Shown piece after piece: positions 51,880 through 53,785 of a DNA stretch of 53,785 bases; the stretch's first letter is position 1, and every line of letters starts with the position of its first letter. Made by a program: the position numbers and the translations under genes. Source of the stretch: Candidatus Methylobacter favarea (GTDB lineage: Bacteria > Pseudomonadota > Gammaproteobacteria > Methylococcales > Methylomonadaceae); the NCBI RefSeq assembly GCF_902806695.1, contig NZ_CADCXN010000050.1, forward strand, positions 1-53,785, given 5' to 3'. The notes under the pieces are model-generated. The model ran no database searches and was not told the DNA's origin. It saw nothing but the letters and a program-made list of their open reading frames with translations.

Positions 51880-53785
51880 GCGGCTTTTCATAACAGATCT
51901 TCTCTATTGAGCGGATAGCATCACTGTAATGAATTGTAGTCGGCAGAATATAAACACCAGAGTTTTGTTGATCATGGGAACTTGACGGCAATAGGCAAGG
52001 CCATTCCCGGCAACTTGCTGAACATGAAGTTTTCGAAGTGGTAGGGTAGGCCGTTATAAATACAAACCCGAACATGCGGTAAAGGCAATCTTCGAGGTAA
52101 TCAAAGTCCCAATGGCGTTATAAGCGCCGCCTTGAACACGTATGAAGCCGAGAAACCATTGGCGAGATTGCAATGCGGTTTGCTACGAACGACCTGACAA
52201 CTATATGCGGATTGTGTTCTTAAGGTGCCGTGCATTCCGGTAAATGTGGGCACCTGCACCTATCCGGGCATGGCAAACCAGTAGGGTATGGCCATTGTCT
52301 CTACGCGGGTCTTTAAACCTAAGGACGAAGCTAAAGCGCAAATGGGGTTCAATCCTGAGCGCTGGCTTTATCGCCGCTACGCAATTACAGGTTCTATTCT
52401 CTGGCTGAATTGACCCAGGGGCTTCAATAACTGCTCGTCAAGCTCAATCAGCGGCCTTTAAAGAAACGGCCCGGACTGCTTCTCGAACACTTCCAATATC
52501 GGGAAAGTCGTCCGGGTGCCTAGCAATTATTCTCGCAGGGTAAATGCTCTTGCCCCTTGATAAACTCAAAACCTTAAAATTTTATGTCAACTATTCATTC
52601 AAATATATCGGGAAAGGCAACGGCATCAGCGTGCTGATCTTCACCGAAGGGGACAGATGGTGTAGCATTCTACGGGTAGCAATTGCGCTAAACGTAAAGC
52701 TGTCTATGTCATAGATGACCTGATGCACAACAATGTTAGAAAGCGATATTCATTCAACGGATACGCATGGTTATTAATAAGTGATATTTGTTGCCACTTT
52801 TTTCCTGAACTTCACGTTTGCAACTCGCCCCAAAGGACTGGGCCGCCAGAAGCTGTATGCGTTCAGGAACGGAAAAACAAAAACTACGGGGCGAGGCACC
52901 AAGGCTTACAACCTGCTCGCTATATCAATCAGGAAATTACTCGCAGCGGGGAAGGACGCAGGCAATCGATTCAGAAATAATTCGATAAAGTGGAGGAGCG
53001 AATAAGTTATCCAAGGCGATTTAAGTCAGGAGTGACATGCGGTCTTAAGGCAAAAAAGGACCAGGACATTACGTAAGGCTGCCTTCGGCAAATCAAAAAT
53101 ACTCCGTTTTGTGCTAACCAGCATTATCTGGACTAAGAACTTTACCTGGCAAGCACAATTAGATCCGCACGCCTGCCAATGCTGTCAAGCCGACAATTCA
53201 GTCCAGGCATTGCATGTAAATAGAATCTACCTTGTGCCATTTATCAATTAATTCTATGAATATAGAACAGCGAATGAAGAAGCTGGAAGCCAGGGCATTT
53301 ACTTCCGTAATACCCCGCAGAATCAGCATATTCTTGTAATGCCAGGCAGCTTAACTTACCCGGCTACGTTTGCAATAACGTTACCTGCTCAGTAGGGCAG
53401 GGGAAGCCACCAAGAATCTAAAGCAGCGTTGCACTGATGCTGCGGATTGGGTAAGCAGTTCTCGATTGAGATTTAATCCACTAACCTGAATCAGTATACA
53501 GGGGCTAAGGCTCAAAATGAGCACAGGAAACCACCGTCGAAATTACCCACAAGGGGTCAAATTGATGCTTTTAGAAATTAGGTCGAAACGATAGCTACAA
53601 AACTTGGTGTATCAGTTGCCTAGATAATCCTTACCTGTAGTTTCTTGGTTGATTCGCCCGCTGCGAGACAGGAGTCGAGTAGTCCCCAGAAGCGATAGGG
53701 CATGTGTTTTCACGGAGCGTTTTTTGCGTAGTGAAAATGCAGGCTTTACGAAATCGCGTCGAGTCATATATGGACTCCTCCCCAA
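51880..53785. other. Eroded accessory region
   Basis: Apart from the IS21 relic at 52285-52515, no coding region could be supported. Short open frames such as 52781-53005 have protein-like stretches (KGLGRQKLYAFRNGKTKTTG) but no family match that I recognise. No terminal repeats, RNA genes or CRISPR repeats were seen. Confidence 0.45.
52285..52515 (+). pseudogene. istA: IS21-family istA transposase relic
   Basis: The C-terminal part of an IS21 transposase is visible across a frameshift: TRVFKPKDEAKAQ and ERWLYRRY in one frame, then FYSLAELTQ, LLVKLNQRPLKKRPG and EHFQYRESRP in another with an internal stop. This matches the conserved end of IstA (KPKDKAKAE...FxSLAELN...LN-RPFKK-PG). Weak traces upstream (52085-52200) may be the preceding part. 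No istB was recognised downstream and the element is clearly dead. Confidence 0.6.

Noticed and set aside
52781-53005. A 74-residue plus-strand frame at the right end
   Set aside because: Overlaps another open frame, has no recognised motif and lies among transposase relics; not enough support for a gene.

Overview
The window looks like a chromosomal segment of a moderately AT-leaning gammaproteobacterium. The combination of bioBFHCD, a single rpoH, rlmL, cyoE, a TIGR02647 protein, SulP anion transporters and a hydrogenase-4-like (Hyf) membrane complex without a [NiFe] site fits a methanotroph or sulfur-oxidiser type lineage (Methylococcales is my best guess). This is inference from gene content; no marker gene such as 16S rRNA or methane monooxygenase is present.

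Layout. 1-1750 is gene-poor and holds minus-strand coding relics. 1757-3649 is a large lipoprotein. 3871-8272 is a complete minus-strand biotin operon (bioB-bioF-bioH-bioC-bioD), divergent from a comF-type gene. rpoH (9305) is preceded by a near-perfect CIRCE operator and followed by a hairpin terminator. Then come a small TIGR02647 protein, a PQQ-propeller lipoprotein, an L,D-transpeptidase with a SPOR domain, and a minus-strand operon of an active/inactive M16 peptidase pair plus rsmD. 18127-20873 is a plus-strand unit (cyoE, ybiB-like, alpha/beta hydrolase) converging on a PilZ gene. FKBP isomerase, rlmL and acylphosphatase follow, then minus-strand RRM and cold-shock genes, then pstS-pstC-pstA-pstB.

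The most interesting region is 30260-45432. Two tandem SulP/STAS transporters are followed by HyfB, HyfC, HyfE, HyfF, HyfG and HyfI homologues, a DUF2490 outer-membrane-type protein, a membrane histidine kinase and an NtrC-type sigma-54 activator. HyfG lacks both CxxC pairs that bind [NiFe], while HyfI keeps its iron-sulfur cysteines and the pump subunits keep their key charged residues. I found sigma-54-like promoters ahead of each SulP gene and an inverted repeat next to the first one, so the adjacent kinase/regulator pair may control the locus. A working idea is an ion-pumping, non-hydrogenase respiratory module coupled to anion (possibly bicarbonate) uptake.

45433-53785 is an eroded accessory zone: a small holin-like membrane protein, an IS982-type relic, a multiply frameshifted pseudogene, an intact AMP-forming acyl-CoA synthetase, an unrecognised membrane protein, a DUF2582 winged-helix protein with a histone-like tail, a 20-bp perfect hairpin, and an IS21 istA relic. 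I saw no tRNA, rRNA or CRISPR array anywhere.
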